Position numbers and translations under genes: made by a program
Source: Paraburkholderia sabiae
Lineage (GTDB): Bacteria; Pseudomonadota; Gammaproteobacteria; Burkholderiales; Burkholderiaceae
Reading direction: 5' to 3'
Assembly (NCBI RefSeq): GCF_030412785.1
Contig: NZ_CP125295.1
Span: forward strand, 4,154,001-4,218,000
DNA length: 64,000 bases
Notes under the pieces: generated by a model
What the model saw: only the letters and a program-made list of their open reading frames with translations
Told to the model about the DNA's origin: nothing
Databases searched by the model: none
Part shown: piece after piece, positions 46,435 to 55,671 of the stretch
Layout: the number at the start of each line of letters is the position of its first letter
Position numbering within the stretch: position 1 is the stretch's first letter

Positions 46435-47277
46435 ATGACTGTCGATGTGTCAGCGTTCCAGTGCGACTGGCAGCGCCAGGTGATCCTCGAGCTATGCGTC
46501 CCTGCGCATTTCGACGCAAACGCCGAACGTGAACGGCGCGTCGAATTCCTCAGCGATTACCTGTATTCGAACGGACTGCGCACATACGTCCTCGGCATCA
46601 GCGGAGGCGTCGATTCGTCGACCGCGGGGAGGCTCGCACAACTCAGTGTCGAGCGGTTACGGGCGAAAGGCTATGAAGCGCATTTCCTCGCCGTGCGCCT
46701 GCCCTACGGCGAGCAACGCGACGAAGCGGATGCGCAGCACGCGCTGCACTTCATCCGCCCGGACGAGGCGTTGACGGTCAATGTGAAAGAACCGTCCGAT
46801 GCGATGCTGTCCGCGCTCAAGCGCGCGGGGGCGCAATACACCGACGACTTTCAGGAAGATTTCGTGCTCGGCAACATCAAGGCGCGGCAGAGGATGATCG
46901 TGCAGTATGCGATCGCGGGCGCGAGAGCAGGTGTCGTGATCGGAACGGACCATGCGGCCGAATCTCTGATGGGCTTTTTCACCAAGTTCGGGGACGGTGG
47001 CGCGGATATTCTCCCGCTTGCCGGATTGACGAAACGACGCGTGCGGGAACTGGCGAGAGTGATAGGCGCGCCCGATCATCTGGTGATGAAAGTGCCGACT
47101 GCCGACCTCGAAACGTTGACGCCGCAAAGACCTGACGAAGACAGCTATGGGATTGCCTACGACGATATCGACGACTTCCTCGAAGGCAAGTCTGTTAGCG
47201 ACGAAGTCTTGACCACGATCCGGCGCTTCTACATGGCGACGCGCCACAAGCGTGCATTGCCGGTGACGCCGGGATGA
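46435..47277 (+). CDS. nadE: ammonia-dependent NAD(+) synthetase
   Basis: A 280-residue NadE without a glutaminase domain. The PP-loop SGGVDSS is at residues 56-62, with GTDHAAESLMGFFTKFGDGG and KVPTADLETLTPQRPDE further on. It converts nicotinic acid adenine dinucleotide to NAD with ATP and ammonia. ATG 46435 has CGGAGA about 5 bases upstream; the frame is open farther back, but that part covers the pncC end. Paired with pncC on the plus strand, 108 bases apart. Confidence 0.94.
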   Translation: MTVDVSAFQCDWQRQVILELCVPAHFDANAERERRVEFLSDYLYSNGLRTYVLGISGGVDSSTAGRLAQLSVERLRAKGYEAHFLAVRLPYGEQRDEADAQHALHFIRPDEALTVNVKEPSDAMLSALKRAGAQYTDDFQEDFVLGNIKARQRMIVQYAIAGARAGVVIGTDHAAESLMGFFTKFGDGGADILPLAGLTKRRVRELARVIGAPDHLVMKVPTADLETLTPQRPDEDSYGIAYDDIDDFLEGKSVSDEVLTTIRRFYMATRHKRALPVTPG

Positions 47278-47502
47278 ACAAGCCAGCGTCGCGTGGCTTC
47301 CCGACCGGCGGGCCGAAAGGGCAGCCCGCTTGTTCGGGACTGGACGCGGGTCTGCACCGCCGCAAGCACTATGATTTGTCTTCTTGGGACGGCGGCCTTG
47401 TTTCGGTCAAGGGAAGGTGCGGGTTCTGTATGGCGTCCGGGTCGCACCGCCGCTTCATTGATCGAGCATCCGTAGTTCCTGAGCATTGCCCGCGACCGCA
47501 GG

Positions 47503-48876
47503 TCACCAACCGGCGCTGTCGTACCGGCGCGCTTTCGGGGGGATACCGTTTCGCGGCTGCCGCGAACTGCGCGCATGTTGTCTGCGGAAGTAACGGTTGA
47601 GCGCAGGTGTCGCGCTCGATCCGTGCACGATGACGGACAACGTGATGCTCGCGAGTATCACTGAAGCAAGCGGCCTGAACTGATTGCCGCCTTGCTCGAG
47701 CGCAAGCAGCAGGTAATAAAATGCGCCGACACCGCGAATGCCCATCCACCCGATCAGAACGCGCTGATAGCCATCCACGTTCGCGCCGACGAGGGCAAGT
47801 GAAGTACCGACAGGCCGCGCGACGAGAAAGAGCACTAGTGCAGGCCAGATCGCGTGCCAGGTCAGCACCTCGCGCCAATGTGCGGAAACGGCGCTGCCGA
47901 TGGCAAGCATCAATGCGAATTCGACGAGCCGTTCGATTTCACGGGTAAAGCCCATCATCGATTCAGCCATGTAGGCGTGGGCTCGCTCCGGATCCGTGGC
48001 CGCAGTGTGTTTCTCTTTTCGTTGCACGCTGGCCAGTACTTCCGACGGCGGGCGGTCGCCGGTTGCCTTGAGCTCTTCGTGACGTAACGCGACGCCCGCG
48101 ACGAACACGCCGACGAACGCAATGGTGTGCGCCGCGAGCGACGCGCCGTAGCAGATCCCCATCAAACCGAGCGCGAGAAAGCCTTCGACGCCGACCGCTT
48201 CGCCATAGCGCGTGCGAAGCCTTGTCACGATCTTGACCATGCCGACACCGCACACCCAACCGATCAGCGCCGCGCCGCCCAGGCCCCAAACGACGCTCAA
48301 CGCAAATCCAATCGGGCTGCTGCCGGCGAAGCCCTGAATTCCGCTTAAGGCGAAGCCCGCGAGCGCAACAGGATAGGCGGCGCCGTCGTTGCAACCGCCT
48401 TCGCCTGACAGTGAAAATCGCAGCGGCTCGTCGTCGCCCGCTTCGCGCACGCGAAGTTCATTGGCGAGTACGGGGTCGGTCGGCGCGAGGGCGGCCGCGA
48501 GCACGAGCGCAGCGCCTGCAGAAAGATGCAGCCCCCAGATACCGGTGGCCGTCACGATCGCGACGGTGATGATCATCGCGGGAAACCCGAGCCTGAGCGG
48601 TAGCCACCAGAGGCGATCGTGCAAGGAAACGCGAAGATGCATGCCGATCGAGAACAGCGAGACGACCAGGCCCACTTCCGTGACGATGCGCAGCGTCCGG
48701 ACATCGCCGTCGAGCGAGACCGGCAGCATTCCAGCGCCCGCAGTGCCGATTAGAAATCCGACGCAAAGATAGACCATCGCGCCGCTCAAGGGCAGACGCG
48801 CAATCAATCCACGGCCGATCGCCACCGCGACGAGCAGCACGCCGACAAGGGCGAACCATGCGGCCTCGATCAACAT
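47503..48876 (-). CDS. monovalent cation:proton antiporter (CPA1/CPA2-like)
   Basis: A 457-residue membrane protein with about 12 hydrophobic segments. The segment ALAPTDPVLANELRV has the TDPV signature of Na+/H+ antiporters, and SLSGEGGCNDGAAYP contains the usual ND pair of that family. It exchanges Na+ or K+ for protons across the inner membrane. The ATG at 48876 starts MLIEAAWFALVGVLLVAV. Convergent with nadE, after 225 bases in which no gene is supported. The C-terminus (RRQHARSSRQPRNGIPPKAR) is polar. Confidence 0.9.
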   Translation of the reverse strand: MLIEAAWFALVGVLLVAVAIGRGLIARLPLSGAMVYLCVGFLIGTAGAGMLPVSLDGDVRTLRIVTEVGLVVSLFSIGMHLRVSLHDRLWWLPLRLGFPAMIITVAIVTATGIWGLHLSAGAALVLAAALAPTDPVLANELRVREAGDDEPLRFSLSGEGGCNDGAAYPVALAGFALSGIQGFAGSSPIGFALSVVWGLGGAALIGWVCGVGMVKIVTRLRTRYGEAVGVEGFLALGLMGICYGASLAAHTIAFVGVFVAGVALRHEELKATGDRPPSEVLASVQRKEKHTAATDPERAHAYMAESMMGFTREIERLVEFALMLAIGSAVSAHWREVLTWHAIWPALVLFLVARPVGTSLALVGANVDGYQRVLIGWMGIRGVGAFYYLLLALEQGGNQFRPLASVILASITLSVIVHGSSATPALNRYFRRQHARSSRQPRNGIPPKARRYDSAGW

Positions 48877-48915
48877 GTGCGGACCCGATCAATCAACTTC
48901 ACGTCGTGGCGCAGA

Positions 48916-49107
48916 TCAAGGCTTCGGCGCGTTACCCGGCCCGCCGGGGCCTGCCGGCCCGCTGGTGTCGGGCGTATTGCGTACGGGATTCTGGTCCGGC
49001 TGAACGTCCGTATCGGATTGCGGTTCCGGCGTCCGCGCGGGCGGCGTGCCCCGTCCGACTTTGGATTGCTGCGGCTCCCGCTTCTCTGGCGACTGGTTGA
49101 TATTCAT
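48916..49107 (-). CDS. small proline-rich hypothetical protein
   Basis: A 63-residue disordered-looking protein, MNINQSPEKREPQQSKVGRG at the start and rich in P, Q, D and G (QPDQNPVRNTPDTSGPAGPG). AAGGAG lies 5 bases before the ATG at 49107. Stands between the antiporter and the oxidase operon. No known domain. The strong ribosome site is the best evidence for a gene. Confidence 0.6.
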   Translation of the reverse strand: MNINQSPEKREPQQSKVGRGTPPARTPEPQSDTDVQPDQNPVRNTPDTSGPAGPGGPGNAPKP

Positions 49108-49298
49108 GAGTTGCTCCTTGGAGTTATGCGCCCATCCGTCGCGGTTCTCTCGATGGTCGGGAAGCTGCAGCGCGTCCGTTAGACGAGCATCCGTTATGCC
49201 TTTGCGCGGCTGTCCGTCGCTTCATGAAGGCGTGACAGACTGTCTTGCGGCACGGCGTATGCTGAGTGCACGCATCCGCCATTACGTTGACGAATGCA

Positions 49299-50363
49299 AT
49301 GAGCGACGTCATCCGTCTTCGCCGCGAGCGAGCGCATGTGCACACACGCCTGCTCGTTGCTGGGCTGTTATCGGCACTCGCTGCCATTGATGCCAGCGCC
49401 GCTCCGCAACAAAGCGTGCTCAAGCCGGCGGGCGTACAGGCGGCGCGCATTCTCGACCTGTGGAACCTGACGCTGGTCGTCTGCGGGGTCGTGTTCGCAG
49501 CGGTGCTTCTCGCGATGTTCATCGCACTATTGCGCGCGCAACGCAGCGATGCATCGACGGCGCCCGACTCCGCGCCCGATGACCCTACCGAAAGACTTGC
49601 ACGGCGCGGGGTGATCGTTGCTTCGTCGGTATCTGTCGTGCTGCTGGTCGGTCTCGTCGCCGCCGATGTGCTGACCGATCGCGCATTGTCGATGCTGCCC
49701 GTCGTGAATCCCGTGCGGATCGAATTGACTGGCCAGCAATGGTGGTGGCAGGCGGTGTACCCACCGGACAGCGGTCAGCCCGGTTTTACGACGGCGAACG
49801 AACTGCACATCCCCGCCGGGCGGCCCATCGTCGTCGCGCTGAAAGCGGGCGACGTCATCCATACGTTCTGGGTGCCCAATCTGCACGGCAAGAAGGACAT
49901 GCTGCCCGGCATCCAGTCGACGATCGAGTTTCGCGCGGACAAACCCGGCGTGTATCGCGGACAGTGCGCCGAGTTTTGTGGCGCCGAGCATGCGCTGATG
50001 GCGATGCTGGTCGTTGCCGAATCACCGGACCAGTACAGCGCATGGCGCGCGAATCAGGCGGGCGCGGCGGTATCGTCCGTCGATGCGCTCGCGCAGCGCG
50101 GCCGGCAGGTCTTCGAGCGCTCGACGTGCTCCGGATGCCATACGGTGCGCGGTACCGCCGCGCAAGGAACGCTTGGACCGGACCTTACGCATCTGATGAG
50201 CCGTCAGACGATCGCAGCGGGCATGTTTGCGAACACGCAAGCCAACCTGCTGCATTGGATCCGCGAGCCGGATGCAATGAAGCCGGGCACGACGATGCCT
50301 GCCTTGCCTCTCACGGCCGACGACCTGCGCGCGGTCGTTGCGTGGTTGGAGACGCTCCAATGA
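49299..50363 (+). CDS. coxB: cytochrome c oxidase subunit II with fused cytochrome c domain
   Basis: A 354-residue caa3-type subunit II. It has an N-terminal signal-like stretch (LLVAGLLSALAAIDASAA), two transmembrane helices, a cupredoxin domain with the CuA ligands CAEFCGAEHALM near 223-234, and a C-terminal cytochrome c domain with CSGCH near 278. It takes electrons into CuA and passes them to subunit I. The start is uncertain: ATG 49299 (MSDVIRLRRE) or GTG 49266; neither has a good ribosome site. Its stop overlaps the next start by ATGA. First gene of a five-gene operon. Confidence 0.92.
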   Translation: MSDVIRLRRERAHVHTRLLVAGLLSALAAIDASAAPQQSVLKPAGVQAARILDLWNLTLVVCGVVFAAVLLAMFIALLRAQRSDASTAPDSAPDDPTERLARRGVIVASSVSVVLLVGLVAADVLTDRALSMLPVVNPVRIELTGQQWWWQAVYPPDSGQPGFTTANELHIPAGRPIVVALKAGDVIHTFWVPNLHGKKDMLPGIQSTIEFRADKPGVYRGQCAEFCGAEHALMAMLVVAESPDQYSAWRANQAGAAVSSVDALAQRGRQVFERSTCSGCHTVRGTAAQGTLGPDLTHLMSRQTIAAGMFANTQANLLHWIREPDAMKPGTTMPALPLTADDLRAVVAWLETLQ

Positions 50364-52984
50364 GCACGACGGGAGCGCGTATCGTGACCGGTCAGAACCT
50401 CGATCTGAAGGACGGTCCGGACGCGTCGCCAGAGACGCTCGACGCGCTGGCGCAAACGTGGCGCGATCCGCCGGGACTGGTCGGGATGCTGTCGGCCGTC
50501 AATCACAAGACCATCGCGCGCCGGTTCATCGCGACGACGTTCGTATTCTTTCTACTCGCGGGAGTGCTCGCACTCGCGATGCGCGCCCAGCTCGCGCGCC
50601 CCGACAACCGTCTGATTTCGCCCGATCTCTACGACCAGCTGTTCACGACTCACGGCTCAGCCATGATGTTCCTGTTCGCCGTGCCTGTAATGCAAGCCGT
50701 GGCCGCGTGGCTCGTACCACTGATGGTCGGCGCGCGCAGCATCGCGTTTCCGCGCATGAATGCGTACGCCTACTGGGTCTTTCTGTTCGGCGGCGTGTTG
50801 CTGTTCGGCGCGCTCGCTGTCGGCGCAGGTCCTCGCGCGGGCTGGTTCAGTTACGTGCCGCTCGCGGGCCCCGACTATTCGACAGGAAAAGGCTCGGATA
50901 TCTGGGCGCAGATGATCACGTTCACCGAGCTATCGGGGCTGCTCGAAGCCGTCGTGCTGATCGCGACGATACTCAAGATGCGCGCGCCGGGTATGTCGCT
51001 CAGCCGCATGCCGCTGTTCGTATGGGCCACGCTGGTTACACAGTTCATGGTGCTGTTTGGGATGCCGGCCGTGATGCTCGCGAGTACCGCGCTGATTCTC
51101 GACCGGCTGGTCGGCACGCAGTTCTACAACCCGTCGCTCGGCGGCGATGTGCTGTTGTGGCAACACCTGTTCTGGTTCTTCGGGCACCCCGAGGTGTACC
51201 TGATCTTCATACCGGCGCTCGGTTTCATGTCGTCGATCATCGCGACATTCTCGAGACGCCCGGTGTTCGGCTATCCGGCGATGGTGCTGTCGTTGATCGC
51301 GACTGCGTTTCTGGCGTTCGGGCTGTGGGTGCATCACATGTTCGCGACCGCGGTGCCCGAGCTTGGCAAGAGCTTCTTCACGGCGGCGAGCGTGATGATT
51401 GCAGTTCCCTCGGGTGTTCAGATCTACTGCTGGCTCGCCACGCTGCTGACCGGGCGGCTCAATCTGAAGGTGCCGCTTTTTTTTGTGCTGGCGTTCTTCT
51501 TCAATCTCGTGCTGGGCGGCATGACGGGCGTGATGCTCGGTTCGGTGCCGCTCGATTTGCAGGTCCACGATACTTACTTCGTGGTTGCGCATCTGCATTA
51601 CGTGCTGATCGGCGGAGCAGTGTTCCCGCTGTTCGGCGCGATCTATTACTGGTTTCCGAAGGTGATGGGCCGCATGCTCGACGAGCGGCTTGGTCGATGG
51701 CACTTCTGGCTGTTTTTCATCGGCTTCAACGTGACGTTTTTCCCGATGCATCTGCTCGGCTTGCAGGGGATGCCGCGCAGGGTGTGGACGTATCCACATG
51801 GGATGGGATGGGACGGGATGAACCTCGGCGCCACCGTCGGCGCTTACATGATGGCCGTGAGTATCGCGATCTTCCTGTTCAACGTGGCGCGCAATGCGCG
51901 GCATGGACAGCTCGCCGGATCGGACCCGTGGGGCGGCGGCTCGCTTGAATGGAGCGTGCCGAGCCCGCCGCCGCCTCACAACTTCGATGCATTGCCCGTT
52001 GTGTACGAACAGGAGCCGCTGTGGTCGGCGCGCCGGGAGCCGCGATTCGTGTCAGGACTCACCGCTTCGGCGCGTGAGGTGCTGACGACTTCCGCACTCG
52101 ACGCGATACCGGACACGCGCCCGCTGTTTCCGTCGCCGTCGATCTGGCCGTTCGTCAGCGCGATCGCAACGACCGTCTTTTTTATCGGCTCGATATACAC
52201 GCCGTCGGCTGTCTGGTGGGGCACGGTGCCCGTGGCGATTGCGATGATCGTCTGGTTCTGGCCGACGCGGCGCGAGAATGCCGTTGCGCGCGCGCTCGAG
52301 CGGTGGCCGGAAGTGGCGGGGCGCGGGCGGAGGAGTCGAGCATCGGCTGTCACTTCTTCGCGCGATGGTTCGTCTTCTGATGCGCAGCCGTCGACGCTCG
52401 ACGTTCGCGCATTGCCCAGCTTCGGCTTTGGCGCGCGCAGTCTGATGTGGTGGGCAACCGCGGGGCTCATGCTGATCGAAGGCTCGGTCTTCGCGCTCGC
52501 GGTCGCCGTCTATTTTTATCTGCGCACGGTCAACGCGTCATGGCCATTGCATGCGCCGCCGCCGTCGCTGCTATGGGGTTCGCTGAATACGGTCGTGCTG
52601 ATACTGAGCATGGTGCCCAACGAGCTCGCAAGACGTGCCGCGAACAAAGGAAATCGCGAACTCGCGCGATTGTGGCTCGCCGTATGCGTCTGCTTCGCGC
52701 TGATCTTTCTCGTGCTGCGCGGCTTCGAATTCACAGCGCTCAACGTGATGTGGAACGCGAATGCATACGGATCGATCGTGTGGACCTTGCTGGCTTTGCA
52801 CACGACGCACCTGATTACGGATACCGTCGACACCGCCGTGCTCGCGGTGCTGCTATTCACGGGGCCGTACGAAGGCAAGCGGCTCGTCGACACGAGCGAG
52901 AACGCGTTCTACTGGTACTTCATCGTGTTGAGCTGGCTACCGATCTATGCGGTGATCTATTTCGCGCCACGGATGTCGCTATGA
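50360..52984 (+). CDS. cytochrome c oxidase subunit I-III fusion with altered proton channels
   Basis: An 874-residue fusion of subunit I (about 40-525) and subunit III (about 690-874), joined by a linker with two further membrane segments. The haem/copper ligands are all present: H98, H276, H325, H326, H411 and H413, with Y280 and E278 in HPEVY. However, S127 replaces the D-channel aspartate (GARSIAFPRMN), A116 stands where its partner Asn is usually found, and Q354 replaces the K-channel lysine (AVPSGVQIY). ATG 50360 overlaps the coxB stop; the frame is open for another 207 codons upstream, over coxB, and was rejected. O2 reduction is expected; pumping is doubtful. Confidence 0.92.
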   Translation: MSTTGARIVTGQNLDLKDGPDASPETLDALAQTWRDPPGLVGMLSAVNHKTIARRFIATTFVFFLLAGVLALAMRAQLARPDNRLISPDLYDQLFTTHGSAMMFLFAVPVMQAVAAWLVPLMVGARSIAFPRMNAYAYWVFLFGGVLLFGALAVGAGPRAGWFSYVPLAGPDYSTGKGSDIWAQMITFTELSGLLEAVVLIATILKMRAPGMSLSRMPLFVWATLVTQFMVLFGMPAVMLASTALILDRLVGTQFYNPSLGGDVLLWQHLFWFFGHPEVYLIFIPALGFMSSIIATFSRRPVFGYPAMVLSLIATAFLAFGLWVHHMFATAVPELGKSFFTAASVMIAVPSGVQIYCWLATLLTGRLNLKVPLFFVLAFFFNLVLGGMTGVMLGSVPLDLQVHDTYFVVAHLHYVLIGGAVFPLFGAIYYWFPKVMGRMLDERLGRWHFWLFFIGFNVTFFPMHLLGLQGMPRRVWTYPHGMGWDGMNLGATVGAYMMAVSIAIFLFNVARNARHGQLAGSDPWGGGSLEWSVPSPPPPHNFDALPVVYEQEPLWSARREPRFVSGLTASAREVLTTSALDAIPDTRPLFPSPSIWPFVSAIATTVFFIGSIYTPSAVWWGTVPVAIAMIVWFWPTRRENAVARALERWPEVAGRGRRSRASAVTSSRDGSSSDAQPSTLDVRALPSFGFGARSLMWWATAGLMLIEGSVFALAVAVYFYLRTVNASWPLHAPPPSLLWGSLNTVVLILSMVPNELARRAANKGNRELARLWLAVCVCFALIFLVLRGFEFTALNVMWNANAYGSIVWTLLALHTTHLITDTVDTAVLAVLLFTGPYEGKRLVDTSENAFYWYFIVLSWLPIYAVIYFAPRMSL

Positions 52985-53331
52985 ATCCGTCCTTTGCATC
53001 GTGGGCCGGACTCCTCGCGGCGCCCCTCGTGGTGCTCGGCGCGCAAAGTCTCAACTATGCGCTCGTGCATGTTGCATGCGCGCAGCGCAACACGGTCGCG
53101 CTCGGGATCGTAAGTGCCGTCGCATTCGTATTTTCGGTCGCCGCTGCGTGGCTCGCGTATCGACGCTGGCGGCGCGTATCGCATTCCCGCGAACCCAACG
53201 CGTCTGACGATAGCATTCCTGCCGCGCACGCAGCGTTCTTTCCGCTAATGGCCATGCTGGTGGCTGCGCTCTCGGCGTTGGTTCAGTTGATGATGTGGTT
53301 CCCCCAATGGTTGCTGTCGCCCTGTCAATGA
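52981..53331 (+). CDS. small membrane protein of oxidase operon
   Basis: A 116-residue protein with three hydrophobic segments (WAGLLAAPLVVLGAQSLNYA, VALGIVSAVAFVFSVAAAWL, and FFPLMAMLVAALSALVQLMM). Its ATG overlaps the stop of the I-III fusion by four bases, and its own stop overlaps the ctaG start in the same way. I do not recognise a named family. By position it may be a subunit IV-like or assembly factor of the oxidase. Longer in-frame extension into the fusion gene was rejected as out of frame with a known gene. Confidence 0.82.
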   Translation: MNPSFASWAGLLAAPLVVLGAQSLNYALVHVACAQRNTVALGIVSAVAFVFSVAAAWLAYRRWRRVSHSREPNASDDSIPAAHAAFFPLMAMLVAALSALVQLMMWFPQWLLSPCQ

Positions 53332-54296
53332 AGCGCTCTATCAGGCATCTACGTGGTCGCGTGGCGTTCATGGCTGCGTTGACGCTCGCGCCGGGCGTCG
53401 CGTGCGCGCATGGGCTCACGGGGTCGGTAGAGAGTCCGCCGTCGTTCGGATGGACGTACGAACCATGGGTCGTCGCGCTGATGGCAGTCAGCATCGCCGC
53501 ATACGTCACCGGCTACTGGCGGCTGCGCAATCGCGCGTCACTGCGATCGCACAGCGCGCGCGTGCGAGCGACACATCTGATTGGCTTCCTGAGCGGCTGG
53601 GTCGCGCTTGCGCTCGCGCTCTTCTCGCCGCTCGACACGCTGAGCGGCGCGCTTTTCTCGGCGCACATGGTGCAGCACGAATCGATGATGCTGATTGCCG
53701 CGCCGCTGCTGGTCGCGGGCCGACCCCTCGGCGTCTGGATGTGGGCATTGCCGCGGCGTGCGCGCGCGGGTGTCGGACGGTGTGTGAGAGCGGACGGGTT
53801 TTCGTCCTGCTGGAGAGGACTGACAACGCCGTTGACGGCCTGGCTGCTGCATGCCGTCGCACTATGGGCATGGCATATGCCGACGATGTTCCAGGCTGCG
53901 CTGCTGCATCCGTGGATCCACTCGCTGCAGCACGCGAGCTTTCTACTCACCGCGCTGTTGTTCTGGTGGACGGTTGCGGGCGAGGGCGCAAGGCGGCAGA
54001 CGGGCGGTCATGCCATGCTGTCGCTCTTCACGACGATGGTGCATACGGGCGCGCTCGGTGCGTTGATTACGCTCGCACCCGGCCTTTGGTATCCGCTGTA
54101 TGCCGAGCCTTGCAGCGCGATGGGCGTCGATCCGCTGCACGACCAGCAACTGGGCGGGCTGATCATGTGGGTGCCGGCGGCCGCTGCGTATCTGATCGGC
54201 GCCCTGGCGATCGCCGCGCGCTGGCTAACGCGTCGCAAAGCGCCCGCGCTGGCGACAGGGCAGGCCGTCATCGTGCCGCGGGACGGTTCGACATGA
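53328..54296 (+). CDS. ctaG: cytochrome c oxidase assembly factor CtaG (caa3 type)
   Basis: A 322-residue membrane protein of the Caa3_CtaG family, needed for oxidase copper insertion and assembly. An N-terminal signal/anchor (VAFMAALTLAPGVACAHG) is followed by seven or so membrane segments. Histidines typical of the family are seen in SAHMVQHESMML, LWAWHMPTMFQAAL, and HSLQHASFLLTAL. ATG 53328 overlaps the previous stop. The end of this gene overlaps the next start by ATGA. Intact in length. Confidence 0.9.
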   Translation: MKRSIRHLRGRVAFMAALTLAPGVACAHGLTGSVESPPSFGWTYEPWVVALMAVSIAAYVTGYWRLRNRASLRSHSARVRATHLIGFLSGWVALALALFSPLDTLSGALFSAHMVQHESMMLIAAPLLVAGRPLGVWMWALPRRARAGVGRCVRADGFSSCWRGLTTPLTAWLLHAVALWAWHMPTMFQAALLHPWIHSLQHASFLLTALLFWWTVAGEGARRQTGGHAMLSLFTTMVHTGALGALITLAPGLWYPLYAEPCSAMGVDPLHDQQLGGLIMWVPAAAAYLIGALAIAARWLTRRKAPALATGQAVIVPRDGST

Positions 54297-55615
54297 CACG
54301 CGCGTCGATCCGGCGGCTGGCCGCTTGCGCCTTCGTGGGCGCATGGGCGCTGGCATTCGCGACCGCATCGTCCGATGAATACATTGGAACGGTTCCTTCA
54401 TCGAAGATCGCCGCCAGTCGCGAAACGCTTCAGCGCGGCGAATATGTCGCGAAAGCAGGCGACTGCGCGGGCTGCCATACGGCTGTCGAAGGCAAGCCGT
54501 ACGCGGGCGGCCTGGGTCTGGCCTCGCCGTTCGGCACGATCATGTCGAGTAATATCACGCCCGACAGGCAATCTGGCATCGGGCAATACACATACGAAGA
54601 GTTCGCCCGTGCGCTTCGCGAAGGCGTTGCACGAGGCGGCAAACGGCTCTATCCGGCGATGCCGTACGCGTCGTTTGCGAAGGTGAACGACGACGACATG
54701 GACGCGCTCTACGCATACATGATGCAGGGCGTCGCACCCGTCGCCCAGCCGACTCCGCCTTCGCACGTCGCCTTCCCGTTCAACCAGCGCTGGACGTTGC
54801 GCTTCTGGCAACTCGCGTTCGCGCCGAAAGGTGTGTATACACCGCGCGCCGATCGCGACGCGCAATGGAATCGCGGCGCGTATCTGGTGCAATCGCTGGG
54901 GCACTGCGGCGCGTGCCATACGCCGCGAGGCGCGGGCTTCCAGGAGCGCGGCTATGACGAGTCGACGAAAACGTATTTGACGGGCGGCGTCAACGATCAC
55001 TGGTTCGCGCCGAACCTGACGGGCGACAACGGATCCGGCCTGGGAAGAATGAACGAGGCCGATATCGCGTCGTTCCTGAAGACGGGGCATGCGGGTGGTG
55101 TGATCGCGTACGGCAGCATGGTCGAGCAGATCGAAGACAGTTCGCAATATCTGACGAACGCTGACGCTCAGGCGATCGCGCATTATCTGAAGTCATTGCC
55201 GGCGCAGAATTCGTCTGGCACTTACACGCCCCACGTCGAACCCGCGCGATCGCCCGTCAACGGCAGCCGCGTACCCGATGAACTGTCGCTCGGCTTCAAC
55301 GTGTACCGAGGGTTCTGCGCGAGTTGCCATCGCGAGGACGGGATGGGCGTGCCCAACGCATTTCCTTCATTGGCGGGCAACCCGTCCGTGCTCACAGAAG
55401 ATACGACGTCGCTGATACGTTTGCTCGTGGAAGGCGGCAACAGTCCATCGACACTAACGGGGCCGCCGCGCCAGTCGATGCCCGGTTTTGCAGCGACGCT
55501 CGCCAATGTCCAGATCGCCCAGGTGCTGACGTATATACGGAGCGCGTGGGGCAACAACGCGCAGCCGATCACGGCCAATGACGTCAGCTCGCTAAGGAGC
55601 AAGCTGCACAAGTGA
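54293..55615 (+). CDS. triheme cytochrome c (alcohol/aldehyde dehydrogenase-type)
   Basis: A 440-residue secreted or membrane-attached c-type cytochrome. An N-terminal signal-like segment (LAACAFVGAWALAFATASS) is followed by three haem sites: CAGCH near 58, CGACH near 204 and CASCH near 342. This three-domain order is that of the cytochrome subunit of membrane alcohol, aldehyde or gluconate dehydrogenases. No dehydrogenase subunit stands beside it. Location as the last gene of the oxidase operon, overlapping ctaG by four bases, suggests it passes electrons to the caa3 oxidase. Confidence 0.9.
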   Translation: MTRASIRRLAACAFVGAWALAFATASSDEYIGTVPSSKIAASRETLQRGEYVAKAGDCAGCHTAVEGKPYAGGLGLASPFGTIMSSNITPDRQSGIGQYTYEEFARALREGVARGGKRLYPAMPYASFAKVNDDDMDALYAYMMQGVAPVAQPTPPSHVAFPFNQRWTLRFWQLAFAPKGVYTPRADRDAQWNRGAYLVQSLGHCGACHTPRGAGFQERGYDESTKTYLTGGVNDHWFAPNLTGDNGSGLGRMNEADIASFLKTGHAGGVIAYGSMVEQIEDSSQYLTNADAQAIAHYLKSLPAQNSSGTYTPHVEPARSPVNGSRVPDELSLGFNVYRGFCASCHREDGMGVPNAFPSLAGNPSVLTEDTTSLIRLLVEGGNSPSTLTGPPRQSMPGFAATLANVQIAQVLTYIRSAWGNNAQPITANDVSSLRSKLHK

Positions 55616-55671
55616 CGGATTTCTACGCGACTGCATTCACGAATCGGGCTCCAATTCATGCTGCCCCCGCC

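Noticed and set aside
47274..47600. Open frame overlapping the nadE stop
   Set aside because: Despite an ATGA overlap, it runs into the opposite-strand antiporter gene, is Cys/Arg-rich, and shows no domain.
49739..50359. In-frame upstream extension of the CoxI-III fusion by about 207 codons
   Set aside because: This part overlaps the CoxII cytochrome and CuA domains in another frame; ATG 50360 with the ATGA overlap gives a normal N-terminus.
53402..54292. In-frame upstream extension of the triheme cytochrome
   Set aside because: Runs across ctaG in another frame and has Arg-rich shadow composition; ATG 54293 is followed by a signal peptide.
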